Shown here piece after piece: positions 32,188 to 41,171 of a stretch of DNA of 64,000 nt. The DNA comes from Roseateles amylovorans (GTDB lineage Bacteria > Pseudomonadota > Gammaproteobacteria > Burkholderiales > Burkholderiaceae_C). Made by a program: the position numbers and the translations under genes. Below the pieces are notes generated by a model, which searched no databases, was not told where the DNA came from, and saw only the letters and a list, made by a program, of their open reading frames with translations. The first letter of the stretch is position 1; every line of letters begins with the position of its first letter. The DNA lies in contig NZ_CP104562.2 of NCBI RefSeq assembly GCF_025398155.2, positions 5,022,001 to 5,086,000 of the forward strand, read 5' to 3'.

Positions 32188-33505
32188 ACTGCACGTCTGC
32201 GGCCACAACGACGCTGTCGCCACACTGGAGTCCACAGACGGCTTCCGGCATGTGATGACCTACCACCCAGACGTCCAGCCTGAGCAATTCGTCTCCCTGC
32301 TCATGCCCGTGCGTACGGAGTCCTACGTCTATCCGGAACTGCACCCGCTGTTCCGAATGAATCTTCCCGAGGGCTTCCTGCTCTCCACCCTGCAAGAGCA
32401 GCTCGGCCCGCATGTCGGCGCCTCGCCTCTGAATCTGCTCTCAGTGGTCGGACGCAACGCCATCGGGCGGGTCAAGGTGGCCACACCTGGCGCCGACCCA
32501 ACCCAGCCGCCGGTGCCCTTCGACTTGAACGGCCTCCTGAGGGGCGACAACTCGGAAGAGGCGTTCGTTGAGCTGGTGCGCCGACACGCAGCGTCCGGGG
32601 TCTCCGGCGTCGTTCCGAAATTCGTTTCGCCCAACACATTGGGCGAGTACGGCAAGGGCACCCTAGCCACCGAGCGCTACATCGTCAAAGGCACCACCGC
32701 TCGTCTGCCGGGTGTGGCCCTCAACGAACACCTGTGCATGGAAGTGTCGCGTCAGGCCGGGTTTCCGACCGCAGCGACCGAGGTCTCCGACGATGGCCAA
32801 GCGCTGGTCGTGCATCGCTTCGACTTTGAGCCCGACGGCACGACCCGAAAAGGCATGGAGGACTTGTGCAGCTTGCTCACGCTGCGGCCCGAGCAGAAGT
32901 ACGAGTCGACGTGGGAGCGCGTGGTCGGGCGCATCAAGGACGTCACGCCTCAGGCCGAACCACAGAACGCCGCGCTCTCTCACCTTGCCGACCTGCTGCT
33001 GCTGACCTACGCGTTGCGCAATGCCGACCGCCATACGAAGAACATCGCCCTGCTCTACAGCTCCCGCGACCACATCGAGTTGGTGCCCGTCTACGACATG
33101 TTGACCATCACGGTCTATGACGACTACGCGACGAATCCGCCAGGCATGCCCTTGGAAGGGCGCAGTACCTGGATGCCGGGTAAAGCATTGGAGAGGTTTC
33201 TGCAAACGCGCTGCAACGTCATGCCGGCGCAAACACTTGAACGCATTGAGCGCATCTGCGAGGCCATCGTTCAGGTCACGCCGCAGGTGGTTGCGGCCAC
33301 AGCGCGGCACCCTGCGTTTTACGAAACGGGCAAGCGCATGCTGCATGCGTGGAACGACGGAATGAACAGCCTGCGTCTTCAGAAAACATGGAGCCTGCCG
33401 TCGCTGGATAAGTCCATCGCGGCTGCGAGGTTCTCCGATCCAGCGCCAAGCAAGGCCGGGACGGTCGAGAAGATTGGTCGATCGCCGCTACTGGGGAAGC
33501 GCTAG
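32153..33505 (+). CDS. hipA: HipA-like serine/threonine kinase toxin
   Basis: Toxin kinase of 450 residues from GTG 32153 (GGAAG just upstream); the open frame continues further left over hipB. An N-terminal HipA N1 segment is followed by the N-lobe and the ATP-binding region (LLSVVGRNAIGRVKV, SGVSGVVPKFV as the P-loop-like part). VHRFDFEPDG, the catalytic RNADRHTKNIAL and metal-binding VPVYDMLT are intact. E. coli HipA inactivates glutamyl-tRNA synthetase by phosphorylation and promotes persistence; the target here is unknown. No obvious truncation. Confidence 0.87.
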   Translation: MRPTLQGELGDELHVCGHNDAVATLESTDGFRHVMTYHPDVQPEQFVSLLMPVRTESYVYPELHPLFRMNLPEGFLLSTLQEQLGPHVGASPLNLLSVVGRNAIGRVKVATPGADPTQPPVPFDLNGLLRGDNSEEAFVELVRRHAASGVSGVVPKFVSPNTLGEYGKGTLATERYIVKGTTARLPGVALNEHLCMEVSRQAGFPTAATEVSDDGQALVVHRFDFEPDGTTRKGMEDLCSLLTLRPEQKYESTWERVVGRIKDVTPQAEPQNAALSHLADLLLLTYALRNADRHTKNIALLYSSRDHIELVPVYDMLTITVYDDYATNPPGMPLEGRSTWMPGKALERFLQTRCNVMPAQTLERIERICEAIVQVTPQVVAATARHPAFYETGKRMLHAWNDGMNSLRLQKTWSLPSLDKSIAAARFSDPAPSKAGTVEKIGRSPLLGKR

Positions 33506-33572
33506 GGAAGGTCTGCAGAACCCCTCGTCACCCCGACTGACGATGTGATCGTCGGTCGGCGACGATGAGGGC

Positions 33573-33674
33573 ATGAATCAAAGCTGGCTTGGTTTTGAGC
33601 CGCTGCCCAAGAAGACCCGCAAGGAGATTGCCGCCCTGAATCTGCGCCGCCGATCTCCGGGGGCGCTTCGGTAG
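33573..33674 (+). pseudogene. Possible 5' remnant of an IS5-family transposase gene
   Basis: A 33-codon frame starting MNQSWLGFEPLPKKTRKE resembles the start of IS5-group transposases (a KKTRKE/RKEIFL-type motif), then diverges and stops at TAG 33672. No DDE domain, terminal inverted repeats or target duplication is visible. It lies antisense to the last 33 codons of the histidine kinase gene and could be a chance match. Confidence 0.35.
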
Positions 33675-36600
33675 ATGGTAGAGGCGGGGATCTGCACCAT
33701 CACCCGCGTCCCGCCGCGCGACAGGCGCTCCAGCGAAAGCTTGCCACCCAATCGCTCTGCACGCTCCCGCATGCCAATCACACCGAAATGTCCTTCCCGT
33801 TTGCCGCGGCGAAGCACATCTTCCGGAATGCCGGCGCCATCATCCCGCACGGTGAGCGTCATGTGGCGCCAACGGTAGCGCAGGATCAACTCGATCTCAC
33901 TGGCATTGGCATGCAGCGCCGCATTGAGAAGCGCCTCTCGGGCAATGAGATAAAGGTCGTCTCGCGCGGACGGCTCCAGCGCCCGAGGTTGCCCGTCCTG
34001 CGTCACGCGGACGCGCGCGCTTACCTTCAGTTGAGTGGCAGCCAGCGCGAGCGCCTCCGGAAGAGTGACTGCGTCATGTCCGGTGGTCCGCAAATCGCGA
34101 ACCCGGTCCCGCGCCTCCCCCAGCAACTCATCGGCCCGCTCCAGTTCCCCTTCAATCGACGTTCGCACCGGGTCGTCGGGCCTCAAGGTGGTCGCCAAAC
34201 CATGGAAGCCCAGAATCACGCCCTGCATGCTCTGAAGCAGCGTGTCGTGCAGGTCACGCGCGATACGCTCCCGCTCTTTGGCAATGTCGCCCATGCGCAC
34301 GCGCTCCCGCCGTGCGATCACGCGCACCCTCAAGCGGTAGGCCACCCAGAGCCCCACCAGCAGCATGAAGCCCGCCGTCCCACGAAACCAGGCCGTCTGG
34401 AACCATGCGGGCTGAACGTCGATCAGCAGCACGCTGGGCGCGCTCGACCAGACGCCTCGTTCATTGGTCGCGGCGACCTCAAAGCGATGAAGACCTGGCG
34501 CGAGCTGGGTGTAGTCGGCGCTGCGCCGGGTGCCAACCTGCTGCCAGTCCTTGTCCACACCTTGTAAGCGGTAGCGGAACTGGATTCGATCCGCAACACC
34601 CAGTGCCGCAGCGGTGTAATTCACCTCAACACGACCTGACAGCGGGGGAATGGAGACCATGTCACGCATCGCCTGAATCATCCCGTCGGCCTGCACGGAT
34701 CGCAGGATGACCGCTGGGGGCGCAGGGGAGGTTTCGCGGGAGGCCGTCGGGTCCAGCCAGAACAGGCCCTCGGTTGTGGAAAACCACAGGAGCCCCTGAC
34801 TGTCCTGCACCAGGGTCGGCCTGGGCTCCGTATCATTGGTTGCGCCGGTCAGCCCATCGTGGAAGCTCAGGATCTCCACCTCCGCCGGCTGGCCCTCGAG
34901 ACCGGCAATCACCTGGTCCGCAAGCACGTGATACGCCTCGGAGCGCCCGTGAAACCACAGGTCCCCGTTCGATGTCTGGACGATTCCCGTGATGTCCTTA
35001 ACCGGCCCTGCCTTGAGACGAAGCGGGACGAAACGTTCACCGATGTAGGCCCCTATCCCATGCCGATGCCCAACCCAGACGCGATCGCCCGCCGAATAAA
35101 GCACGGTCGAGACCTGCACCTTGGCGCGGTTCGCGTCGGACGGGAGCTTTTTGAACCGGTTGTTTTCCAGCACATACGTGTCAGGACCTCGCCCTTGAAA
35201 CCAGAGCCGGCCCCGAGCGTCACTCACAATGCTGTAGAAGGTGCCTGGCGGCGGAACGACCGGGCCCTCAGGTTCAGACCATTGACCGGCCTTCCAACGC
35301 ACCACGCGCCGTCCTGTCTGCACCCAAAGTGCCCCCAAGTCATCCTCCGCCAGACTGCGCACGTAATGCAGATCAAAATTCGGCGGGTTCGGTACCGCCA
35401 CAAATGACTTGCCGGGCGGGCGTTTCCACAGACCCAATTCCGATGCGACCCAGACCGTTCCGTCACGACCCGCGTACAGCGCCGTGACGCTCGTGGGGCT
35501 CGGCACATCCTCCACCTTCCCGTCCCGAAGGTGCATGACCAAGCCATCCCAGTTCGCCGCCCACAATCCACCCTCCGGGTCCGGCAGCATCGCAAAGCCG
35601 AACTTCCGGCGAGGCAGCTTGACAGGCCGCAGGCGCGTTTCACGGAAACGATCCAAGCCTGCCGCGGTCGCGATCCAGACCTGCCCTAAGTTGTCCTCGC
35701 GAATCGCGCCAATCCCGTCGGATGTCAGACCGTCCTTGACAGTGAACCCTTTCGCAATCAGTTGGTCGATCCGACCGGGCCTCAACAGTTCGCGCCAGTC
35801 CTGAGCAAAGTACAGCTGGCCCCGCGAGCTCATCCAGGCGCGGCCTCGTCGATCAACCGTCATGGCACCGTGGCTACGGTTGCTCAGTACTTGGACGCCA
35901 ACGGGCCTTCCCCGCTCCATCAAGATCCGCATCAGACCGCTCCCGCTCGCGCACAAGGCATTGCCGTCAGGGGTGAGGACCAACGGATAGCAGTTCAGCG
36001 GTGTTTCCATCGCTTGAAAACGAGCCGTGCCCGGAAGCAGGTAATGCAGCCGACCGACGTCTCCCTGCTTGACGGTGAGATAAAGCGCCCCTTCCCGACT
36101 GACAACGAGAGGCGCGAGCGTGTGGTTTGGGGGAAGTCCCACCTCCTCATTGACTGCCCGAACGGTCAAGCCTTCCAGCCGATACAGCTGATTAAGCGCG
36201 CCCATCCAGCCGATTCCACGAGGGTCGAACTGGAACCGGGTCGTCATTGCGGCCGCTCGGTCCTTGTCGTCCACCGCCTCCACTCGGCCGCCGTCGCTGC
36301 GCAGGATCTTTCGCGTGATGGGGTCCTGGAAGTAGATAGCGCCGGTCGGAGCGCGTTGTCCAACGACTTGCACCACATCCTGGAACGGCGGCGGCGCGTC
36401 GTCGCTGAAGGAATGGAATTCCGTGCCGTCAAACACTTGATAGCCTGCGGAGGTGCGCAACAGCATCAATCCACTGGGGGTGTCGTCGACCCAGATCATC
36501 GAACCGACCACACCGTTCTTATTGGTCCACCCGGTATGCTCGAAGTCATGAATGCTGTGCGCGTGCGCCTCGCCTCCCGTCGCCAGCACAACGGTCAAGA

Positions 36601-36778
36601 CACATCGCCACCCAATGCGGTCGGCCCAACACCGCCGCCCCGCCGGCCACCATCTTGGTGGCCGGCAGCGAGGAACGCAGAGCGGAACAGGTGCAACGTC
36701 AGGGACGATCACACGCGACTCAAGAGGGCATAGGGGGCCCGAATATGCCAGATCCCGCCCTGCGGCGCATCCGACCAC
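33578..36778 (-). CDS. Two-component-propeller sensor histidine kinase (HisKA_3 type)
   Basis: Membrane sensor kinase of 1066 residues from GTG 36778 (AGGGGA eight bases upstream); a start nearer the signal sequence ending GGEAHA is possible. The periplasmic part carries repeated propeller blades (IREDNLGQVWIATAAGLDRF, LYAGRDGTVWVASELGLW, VQDSQGLLWFSTTEGLFWL). A Y_Y_Y-type domain (RYRLQGVDKDWQQVGTRRSADYTQLAPG) and one membrane segment follow (FRGTAGFMLLVGLWVAYRL). The kinase core has the H box ERIARDLHDTLLQ (His near 844), N box ALLNAALHANAS and G box RDDGAGIP. No response regulator is encoded beside it. The C-terminal 33 codons are antisense to the possible transposase remnant and may not be original. 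Confidence 0.88.
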   Translation of the reverse strand: MVGCAAGRDLAYSGPLCPLESRVIVPDVAPVPLCVPRCRPPRWWPAGRRCWADRIGWRCVLTVVLATGGEAHAHSIHDFEHTGWTNKNGVVGSMIWVDDTPSGLMLLRTSAGYQVFDGTEFHSFSDDAPPPFQDVVQVVGQRAPTGAIYFQDPITRKILRSDGGRVEAVDDKDRAAAMTTRFQFDPRGIGWMGALNQLYRLEGLTVRAVNEEVGLPPNHTLAPLVVSREGALYLTVKQGDVGRLHYLLPGTARFQAMETPLNCYPLVLTPDGNALCASGSGLMRILMERGRPVGVQVLSNRSHGAMTVDRRGRAWMSSRGQLYFAQDWRELLRPGRIDQLIAKGFTVKDGLTSDGIGAIREDNLGQVWIATAAGLDRFRETRLRPVKLPRRKFGFAMLPDPEGGLWAANWDGLVMHLRDGKVEDVPSPTSVTALYAGRDGTVWVASELGLWKRPPGKSFVAVPNPPNFDLHYVRSLAEDDLGALWVQTGRRVVRWKAGQWSEPEGPVVPPPGTFYSIVSDARGRLWFQGRGPDTYVLENNRFKKLPSDANRAKVQVSTVLYSAGDRVWVGHRHGIGAYIGERFVPLRLKAGPVKDITGIVQTSNGDLWFHGRSEAYHVLADQVIAGLEGQPAEVEILSFHDGLTGATNDTEPRPTLVQDSQGLLWFSTTEGLFWLDPTASRETSPAPPAVILRSVQADGMIQAMRDMVSIPPLSGRVEVNYTAAALGVADRIQFRYRLQGVDKDWQQVGTRRSADYTQLAPGLHRFEVAATNERGVWSSAPSVLLIDVQPAWFQTAWFRGTAGFMLLVGLWVAYRLRVRVIARRERVRMGDIAKERERIARDLHDTLLQSMQGVILGFHGLATTLRPDDPVRTSIEGELERADELLGEARDRVRDLRTTGHDAVTLPEALALAATQLKVSARVRVTQDGQPRALEPSARDDLYLIAREALLNAALHANASEIELILRYRWRHMTLTVRDDGAGIPEDVLRRGKREGHFGVIGMRERAERLGGKLSLERLSRGGTRVMVQIPASTIYRSAPGDRRRRFRAAISLRVFLGSGSKPSQL
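36642..36666. other. Perfect 10-bp inverted repeat near the kinase 5' end
   Basis: GCCGGCCACC / GGTGGCCGGC separated by five bases. It lies within the proposed first 50 codons of the kinase gene. If translation really begins further in, this would be a leader hairpin. Confidence 0.6.
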
Positions 36779-37090
36779 GCCCTTGATCCCCTACCCTGCG
36801 CAACAAGCGCAGGCGATGGAGGATGGCACGCGCTCCCGCGCGCTTCGGATGATGCATTGCGAGCCCGCACAAAGGTGAACCTGTCCGCCTGAGCGAGCTT
36901 GGGCATCTGATGCATGTGCAACGCGGCCTGCCATGCTGCAGTCGCTCAACTGGAGTCATACACCGCTTGTGCTTGACTTGCCCAGGGCGGCAGATGTGGG
37001 ACTGGCGCTGGTACTCATCAGAGACAGCATTGCCCTCCCACAGTTCGGCGAGAAAAAGAACCGCAAGGGCTCTTTTCATGTGGAGAGGGG
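36779..37090. other. Spacer without a supportable gene
   Basis: 312 bases between the kinase start and the tRNA gene. Short open frames exist on both strands but show no recognisable domain, convincing start site or codon pattern. No tRNA-fragment duplication or integrase remnant is visible beside the tRNA. Confidence 0.5.
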
Positions 37091-37167
37091 TGGTAGGCCG
37101 TGCAGGACTTGAACCTGCGACCAAAGGATTATGAGTCCTCTGCTCTAACCAACTGAGCTAACGGCCC
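37091..37167 (-). tRNA. tRNA with anticodon CAU, probably tRNA-Ile2 (else elongator Met)
   Basis: 77 bases with encoded CCA. Acceptor GGGCCGT pairs with ACGGCCT (G1-U72 wobble). D-loop AGCTCAGTTGGTTAGAGC, anticodon stem GGACT/AATCC with loop CTCATAA, and T-arm GGTTCAAGTCC are all standard. The variable and T-arm stretch (TTGGTCGCAGGTTCAAGTCC) resembles E. coli tRNA-Ile2 (ileX) more than elongator Met. If it is Ile2, C34 must be changed to lysidine by TilS so that it reads AUA. Confidence 0.92.
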
Positions 37168-37221
37168 TACGGGAACACTGCACCTGTCGCCAGGCAACCG
37201 CCACCGGGCTCATCACCCAGC

Positions 37222-37242
37222 GCTCCGGCCTTGCACCGGAGC
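37222..37242. other. Hairpin between hrcA and the tRNA gene
   Basis: GCTCCGG / CCGGAGC with a seven-base loop, 27 bases past the hrcA stop. No T-run follows on the minus strand, so it is only a weak terminator candidate. Confidence 0.35.
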
Positions 37243-37269
37243 CGCGCATTCTACTCACCCACCAGGCCG

Positions 37270-38289
37270 CTACTTCTGAGACAGCGCGTTGCTCACCATC
37301 CGCGAGGTGATGTCGACAATCTGGATCATCCGGTCATACGCCATCCGCGTCGGACCGATGACGCCCAGCGTGCCCACCACCTCGCCGTCCACCACGTAGG
37401 GCGCGGAGACGACCGACAGCTCCTCGTAGGGCACGACCTGGCTCTCGCCGCCGATGTAGATCCGCACCCCCTCCGCGCGGCTGGAGACATCCAGCAGCCG
37501 CATCAGCTGGGTCTTTTCCTCGAACAGGTCGAACATCCGCCGCAGGCTGCCCATGTCGTGCCGGAAGTCCTGCACCGTCAGCAGGTTGCGTTCGCCAGAG
37601 ACCACCACCGGCTCTTGTTCCTCGTAGCTCTGCGTGCCGACATCCACCGCCGCGCTCATCAGCGAGGCAATCTCGCCCCGCAGCGCGTCGACCTCGGTGC
37701 GCAGACGGTCGCGCACCACGTCCAGGCTCATGCCGGAATAGTGGGCATTGAGCCGGTTGCTGGCCTCGGTCAGGTCGGATTGGGTCACGTCCTGTGCGGT
37801 GAAGACCAGCCGGTTCTGCACATCCCCTTCCGGCGACACCATGATCACCAGCACCCGGCGTTCGCCCAGGCGCAGGAATTCGATGTGGTGGAAAACGCTG
37901 CTCTTGCGCGGCGAGGTCACCACGCCCACGAAGCTCGACAGGCTGGACAACATCTGCGCCGCGTTGGCGATGACCCGCTGCGGCTGGTCGGGCAGCAGTT
38001 GCGACTCCAGCGAGGAGACCTCGGACTTGAGGGTCTGCGCCGTGAGCAGGGTGTCCACGAACAGGCGGTAGCCGCGGGCGGTCGGGATGCGGCCGGCGCT
38101 GGTGTGCGGGCTGGCGATCAGGCCCAGTTCTTCCAGGTCCGCCATCACGTTGCGGATGGTCGCCGGGCTCAGGTCCAGGCCCGAAGCCCGGGAGAGCGTG
38201 CGGGAGCCCACCGGTTGACCGTCCGCGATGTAGCGGTCAACCAGGGTTTTGAGAAGTGTTTTGGCGCGCTCGTCGAGCATGGTTTTCAT
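37270..38289 (-). CDS. hrcA: Heat-inducible transcription repressor HrcA
   Basis: Repressor of 339 residues from ATG 38289 (MKTMLDERAK); ATG 38280 is an alternative. An N-terminal winged helix (YIADGQPVGSRTLSRASGLDLSPATIRNVMADLEELGLI) precedes a GAF-like central domain (FHHIEFLRLGERRVLVIMVSPEGDVQNRL) and the C-terminal GVIGPTRMAYDRMIQIVD block typical of HrcA. In other bacteria it binds CIRCE elements before groESL/dnaKJ. No CIRCE is seen upstream of this gene. Divergent from nadK. Confidence 0.95.
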   Translation of the reverse strand: MKTMLDERAKTLLKTLVDRYIADGQPVGSRTLSRASGLDLSPATIRNVMADLEELGLIASPHTSAGRIPTARGYRLFVDTLLTAQTLKSEVSSLESQLLPDQPQRVIANAAQMLSSLSSFVGVVTSPRKSSVFHHIEFLRLGERRVLVIMVSPEGDVQNRLVFTAQDVTQSDLTEASNRLNAHYSGMSLDVVRDRLRTEVDALRGEIASLMSAAVDVGTQSYEEQEPVVVSGERNLLTVQDFRHDMGSLRRMFDLFEEKTQLMRLLDVSSRAEGVRIYIGGESQVVPYEELSVVSAPYVVDGEVVGTLGVIGPTRMAYDRMIQIVDITSRMVSNALSQK

Positions 38290-38305
38290 TGTATGGGCGT
38301 CCGCC

Positions 38306-38329
38306 CGCCACCCGTGCCGCAGGGTGGCG
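38306..38329. promoter_or_regulatory. Hairpin in the hrcA/nadK divergent spacer
   Basis: Perfect 8-base arms CGCCACCC / GGGTGGCG with an eight-base loop, inside the 61-base gap between the two start codons. It could be an operator or leader structure. Its sequence is unrelated to CIRCE. Confidence 0.4.
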
Positions 38330-38350
38330 CTGTGGTGTAATTCTGTGCAT

Positions 38351-39226
38351 ATGTCCAAGCGATTCCGTCATGTGGCCATCGTCGGCAAGCCCCAGTCCAG
38401 GGGAATTCGCCCCATCCTGGAGGAAATCGCCGATTTCGTCGCCGGCCAGGGACTGGATGTTTCCCTCGAACAGGAAACCGCCGACAGCACCGGCATCACC
38501 GCCCTGCCCGCCCTCTCCCACGCCGAACTCGGCACCCAGTGCGACCTGGCGATCGTCGTCGGCGGCGACGGCACGATGCTGGGCTTCGCCCGCGAGGTGG
38601 CCCGCTACAACCTCCCGCTGGTCGGCATCAACCAGGGCCGGCTGGGGTTCATCACCGACATCTCCGCCGACCAGTACAAGGATGCGCTCAAACCCATCCT
38701 GGCCGGCGATTTCGAGATCGAACACCGTGCCATGCTCGAAGGCGGCGTGATCCGCGACGGTGAGCTGATCTTCTCCGGCGTCGCCCTGAACGACGTGGTG
38801 GTCAGCCGCGGCGCCACCGCCGGCATGGTGGAACTGCGGGTGGACGTGGGCGATGAATTCGTCGCCAACATGCGGGCCGACGGCGTGATCGTCGGCACCC
38901 CCACCGGCTCCACCGCCTACGCCTTGTCGGCCGGCGGCCCCATCATGCATCCCGGCATCGCCGGATGGGTGGTGCTGCCGATCGCCTCCCATGCGCTGTC
39001 CAACCGCCCCATCGTGCTGCCGGATTCCGGCGAGGTGCGGCTCACCATCGTGGCCGGTCGCGACGCCAGCGTGAACTTCGACATGCAAAGCCTGGCCAGC
39101 CTGCTGCACGGGGACTGCATCACCGTGCGCCGCTCGCAGCACCGGGCGCCGTTCCTGCATCCGCGGGGCTGGAGCTATTACGCCACGCTGCGTCGCAAAC
39201 TGCGCTGGTATGAAGGCGTGAGCTGA
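38351..39226 (+). CDS. nadK: NAD kinase
   Basis: Cytoplasmic enzyme of 291 residues that phosphorylates NAD to NADP. ATG 38351 (MSKRFRHVAIVGKPQS) gives the usual length. The GGDGTMLG motif with catalytic Asp lies near residues 68-75. NQGRLGFITD and GVIVGTPTGSTAYALSAGGPIMHP are diagnostic. Its stop falls inside a 16-base palindrome. Confidence 0.97.
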   Translation: MSKRFRHVAIVGKPQSRGIRPILEEIADFVAGQGLDVSLEQETADSTGITALPALSHAELGTQCDLAIVVGGDGTMLGFAREVARYNLPLVGINQGRLGFITDISADQYKDALKPILAGDFEIEHRAMLEGGVIRDGELIFSGVALNDVVVSRGATAGMVELRVDVGDEFVANMRADGVIVGTPTGSTAYALSAGGPIMHPGIAGWVVLPIASHALSNRPIVLPDSGEVRLTIVAGRDASVNFDMQSLASLLHGDCITVRRSQHRAPFLHPRGWSYYATLRRKLRWYEGVS

Positions 39227-39238
39227 GTCCGGACTCAG
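39223..39238. other. Perfect 16-bp palindrome at the nadK stop codon
   Basis: CTGAGTCC/GGACTCAG. It overlaps the stop codon and has no T-run, so a classic terminator is unlikely. Confidence 0.6.
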
Positions 39239-39240
39239 AC

Positions 39241-39310
39241 TGCCGATTGCCGATTGCCCATTGCAGTGAGCTGATTGACGATTTCCGACCACCGACTTCC
39301 GACCGTTGAC
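39241..39310. repeat. Degenerate 7-bp tandem array (ten units)
   Basis: Ten 7-base units: TGCCGAT, TGCCGAT, TGCCCAT, TGCAGTG, AGCTGAT, TGACGAT, TTCCGAC, CACCGAC, TTCCGAC, CGTTGAC. It fills the first part of the 202-base nadK-recN spacer. Confidence 0.65.
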
Positions 39311-39428
39311 CCCGATGCCCCGAGCGCGACCAAGCGCCCGACGGACAGCGACCAACGCCAGACATTGAGACAGGACAAGGCCCCGCACCCGCCAGGTGCA
39401 GGTCGGGGTTGAATGAGGACTCACCGAC

Positions 39429-41171
39429 ATGCTGCGCCGACTGAGCCTGAGAGATTTCGTGATCGTGCCGGAGCTGGAGCTCGACTTCGCCGCCGGCTTT
39501 TCCGCGTTGACCGGCGAAACCGGCGCGGGCAAGTCCATCCTGATCGATGCGCTGCAACTGGCGCTCGGCAGTCGGGGCGACGCCGCCGTGGTGCGCGAAG
39601 GTGCCAGCCGCGCCGAGATCAGCGCCGAGTTCGATCGGCCCCAAGCCCTGGTGGCCTGGCTGGAAGAAGCCGGTTTCGATGCCCCCCATGACCCCGAGGG
39701 CCCCGGCGACACCGACACCCCGTCCCTGCTACTGCGTCGCGTGATCGATGCGCAAGGCAAGAGCCGCGCATGGATCAATGGCAGTGCCGCCACCGTCGCC
39801 CAACTGCGGGAACTGGCGGAACATCTGCTGGACATCCACGGCCAGCACGCCTGGCAAGGCCTGACCCGTCCGGCCAGCGTGCGCGAGCTGCTGGACAGCT
39901 TCGCCCAGATCGACACCCGACCGATGAGCGTGGCCCACGCTGCCTGGCGTCAGGCCACCGAAGCGCTGACCACCGCCCAGGCCCGTCAGGCCGACCTCGC
40001 CCGCGAGCATGAGCGGCTGACCTGGCAGATCGGCGAACTGGACCGGCTGGCGCCGGATGCGGACGAGTGGGAAGAGCTGAACGCGGAACACTCGCGGCTG
40101 TCGCATTCGCAGTCGCTGATGGATGCGGCGCGCGGCGCACTGGAGCGGATCGGCGATGCCGAGGTCAACGCCCAGGCGCTCACGGACGAGGCACTGTCCA
40201 GCCTGCAGGATGTGCTGAGCTACGACGCCCAGTTGCAGGACACCGTCAATGCGCTGCAGGGTGCCCAAGCGCAATTGCAGGATGCGGCCCACAGCCTGGC
40301 CGCCTATCTCCACGCGGCGGATCTGGATCCCGACCGGCTGCAGCAGTTGGATGACCGGCTCTCCGCCTGGGTGACGCTGGCGCGTCGCTATCGGCGCCAA
40401 CCCGCAGAACTGCCGGCACTGTTGGCGGAGTGGAAGGCCGAATTGGCGCAATTGGATGCCGCCACCGATCTGGAAGGTCTACAGGCCAAACAGGCGCAAG
40501 CCCTGAAGCTCTACCAGCGCGAAGCCAAGACAGTGAGCACCGCCCGCGCCAAGGCCGCACCAGCGCTGTCGACCGCCGTCTCGCAGGCGATGCAGCAGCT
40601 CGGCATGACCGGTGGCCGCTTCGAAGTGGCGCTGTCGCAGCAGGAAGAGCCGCAGAGCTTCGGTCTGGAATCGGCGGAGTTCCTGGTGGCCGGTCATGCC
40701 GGCAGCACACCGCGGCCGCTGGCCAAGGTGGGCTCGGGTGGCGAGCTGTCGCGCATTGCGCTGGCGATTGCGGTCACCACCAGCCAGCAGAACAGCGGCG
40801 CCGGCACCTTGATCTTCGATGAGATCGATACCGGTGTGGGCGGCGCGGTGGCGGAGACGGTGGGTCGGCTGATGAAGCAGTTGGGCCGCCATGTCCAGGT
40901 GTTGGCGGTGACCCATCTGCCGCAGGTGGCCGCCTGTGCGGACCATCATTTCCTGGTGGCCAAGTCGCTCAAAGCCGGTGTGACCAATTCCGACGTGCGA
41001 CCGATCCACGGTGAGGCCCGCGTGGCGGAAATCGCCCGGATGCTGGGCGGCGAGCGGTTGTCGTCCACCAGCATCGCCCATGCGCAGGAGATGCTGGCCT
41101 TGTCGGCCCAGAGCGTGGACACGCCGACCCCAACCAAGACCAAGACCACCATCAAGAAGGTCAAGCCGTGA
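39429..41171 (+). CDS. recN: DNA repair protein RecN
   Basis: SMC-like ATPase of 580 residues acting in double-strand-break repair. Walker A GETGAGKS is at 29-36. Two long coiled-coil arms cover about 150-380 (RQADLAREHERLTWQIGELDRL; LEGLQAKQAQALKLYQREAKTV). The C-terminal half has signature KVGSGGELSRIALAIAV and Walker B LIFDEIDTGVGG, then VLAVTHLPQVAA. The tail after the Walker region is Thr/Lys-rich. Stop overlaps the rapZ start. Confidence 0.96.
   Translation: MLRRLSLRDFVIVPELELDFAAGFSALTGETGAGKSILIDALQLALGSRGDAAVVREGASRAEISAEFDRPQALVAWLEEAGFDAPHDPEGPGDTDTPSLLLRRVIDAQGKSRAWINGSAATVAQLRELAEHLLDIHGQHAWQGLTRPASVRELLDSFAQIDTRPMSVAHAAWRQATEALTTAQARQADLAREHERLTWQIGELDRLAPDADEWEELNAEHSRLSHSQSLMDAARGALERIGDAEVNAQALTDEALSSLQDVLSYDAQLQDTVNALQGAQAQLQDAAHSLAAYLHAADLDPDRLQQLDDRLSAWVTLARRYRRQPAELPALLAEWKAELAQLDAATDLEGLQAKQAQALKLYQREAKTVSTARAKAAPALSTAVSQAMQQLGMTGGRFEVALSQQEEPQSFGLESAEFLVAGHAGSTPRPLAKVGSGGELSRIALAIAVTTSQQNSGAGTLIFDEIDTGVGGAVAETVGRLMKQLGRHVQVLAVTHLPQVAACADHHFLVAKSLKAGVTNSDVRPIHGEARVAEIARMLGGERLSSTSIAHAQEMLALSAQSVDTPTPTKTKTTIKKVKP

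Noticed and set aside
36720..37124. Minus-strand frame next to the CAU tRNA as a gene or integrase remnant
   Set aside because: It overlaps the tRNA and shows no tyrosine-recombinase motif, signal peptide or ribosome binding site worth trusting.
37231..38340. Plus-strand 369-codon frame opposite hrcA
   Set aside because: HrcA on the other strand has clear domain motifs; the plus-strand product has none.
38290..38350. CIRCE operator for HrcA
   Set aside because: No TTAGCACTC-N9-GAGTGCTAA or near match; only an unrelated hairpin is present.
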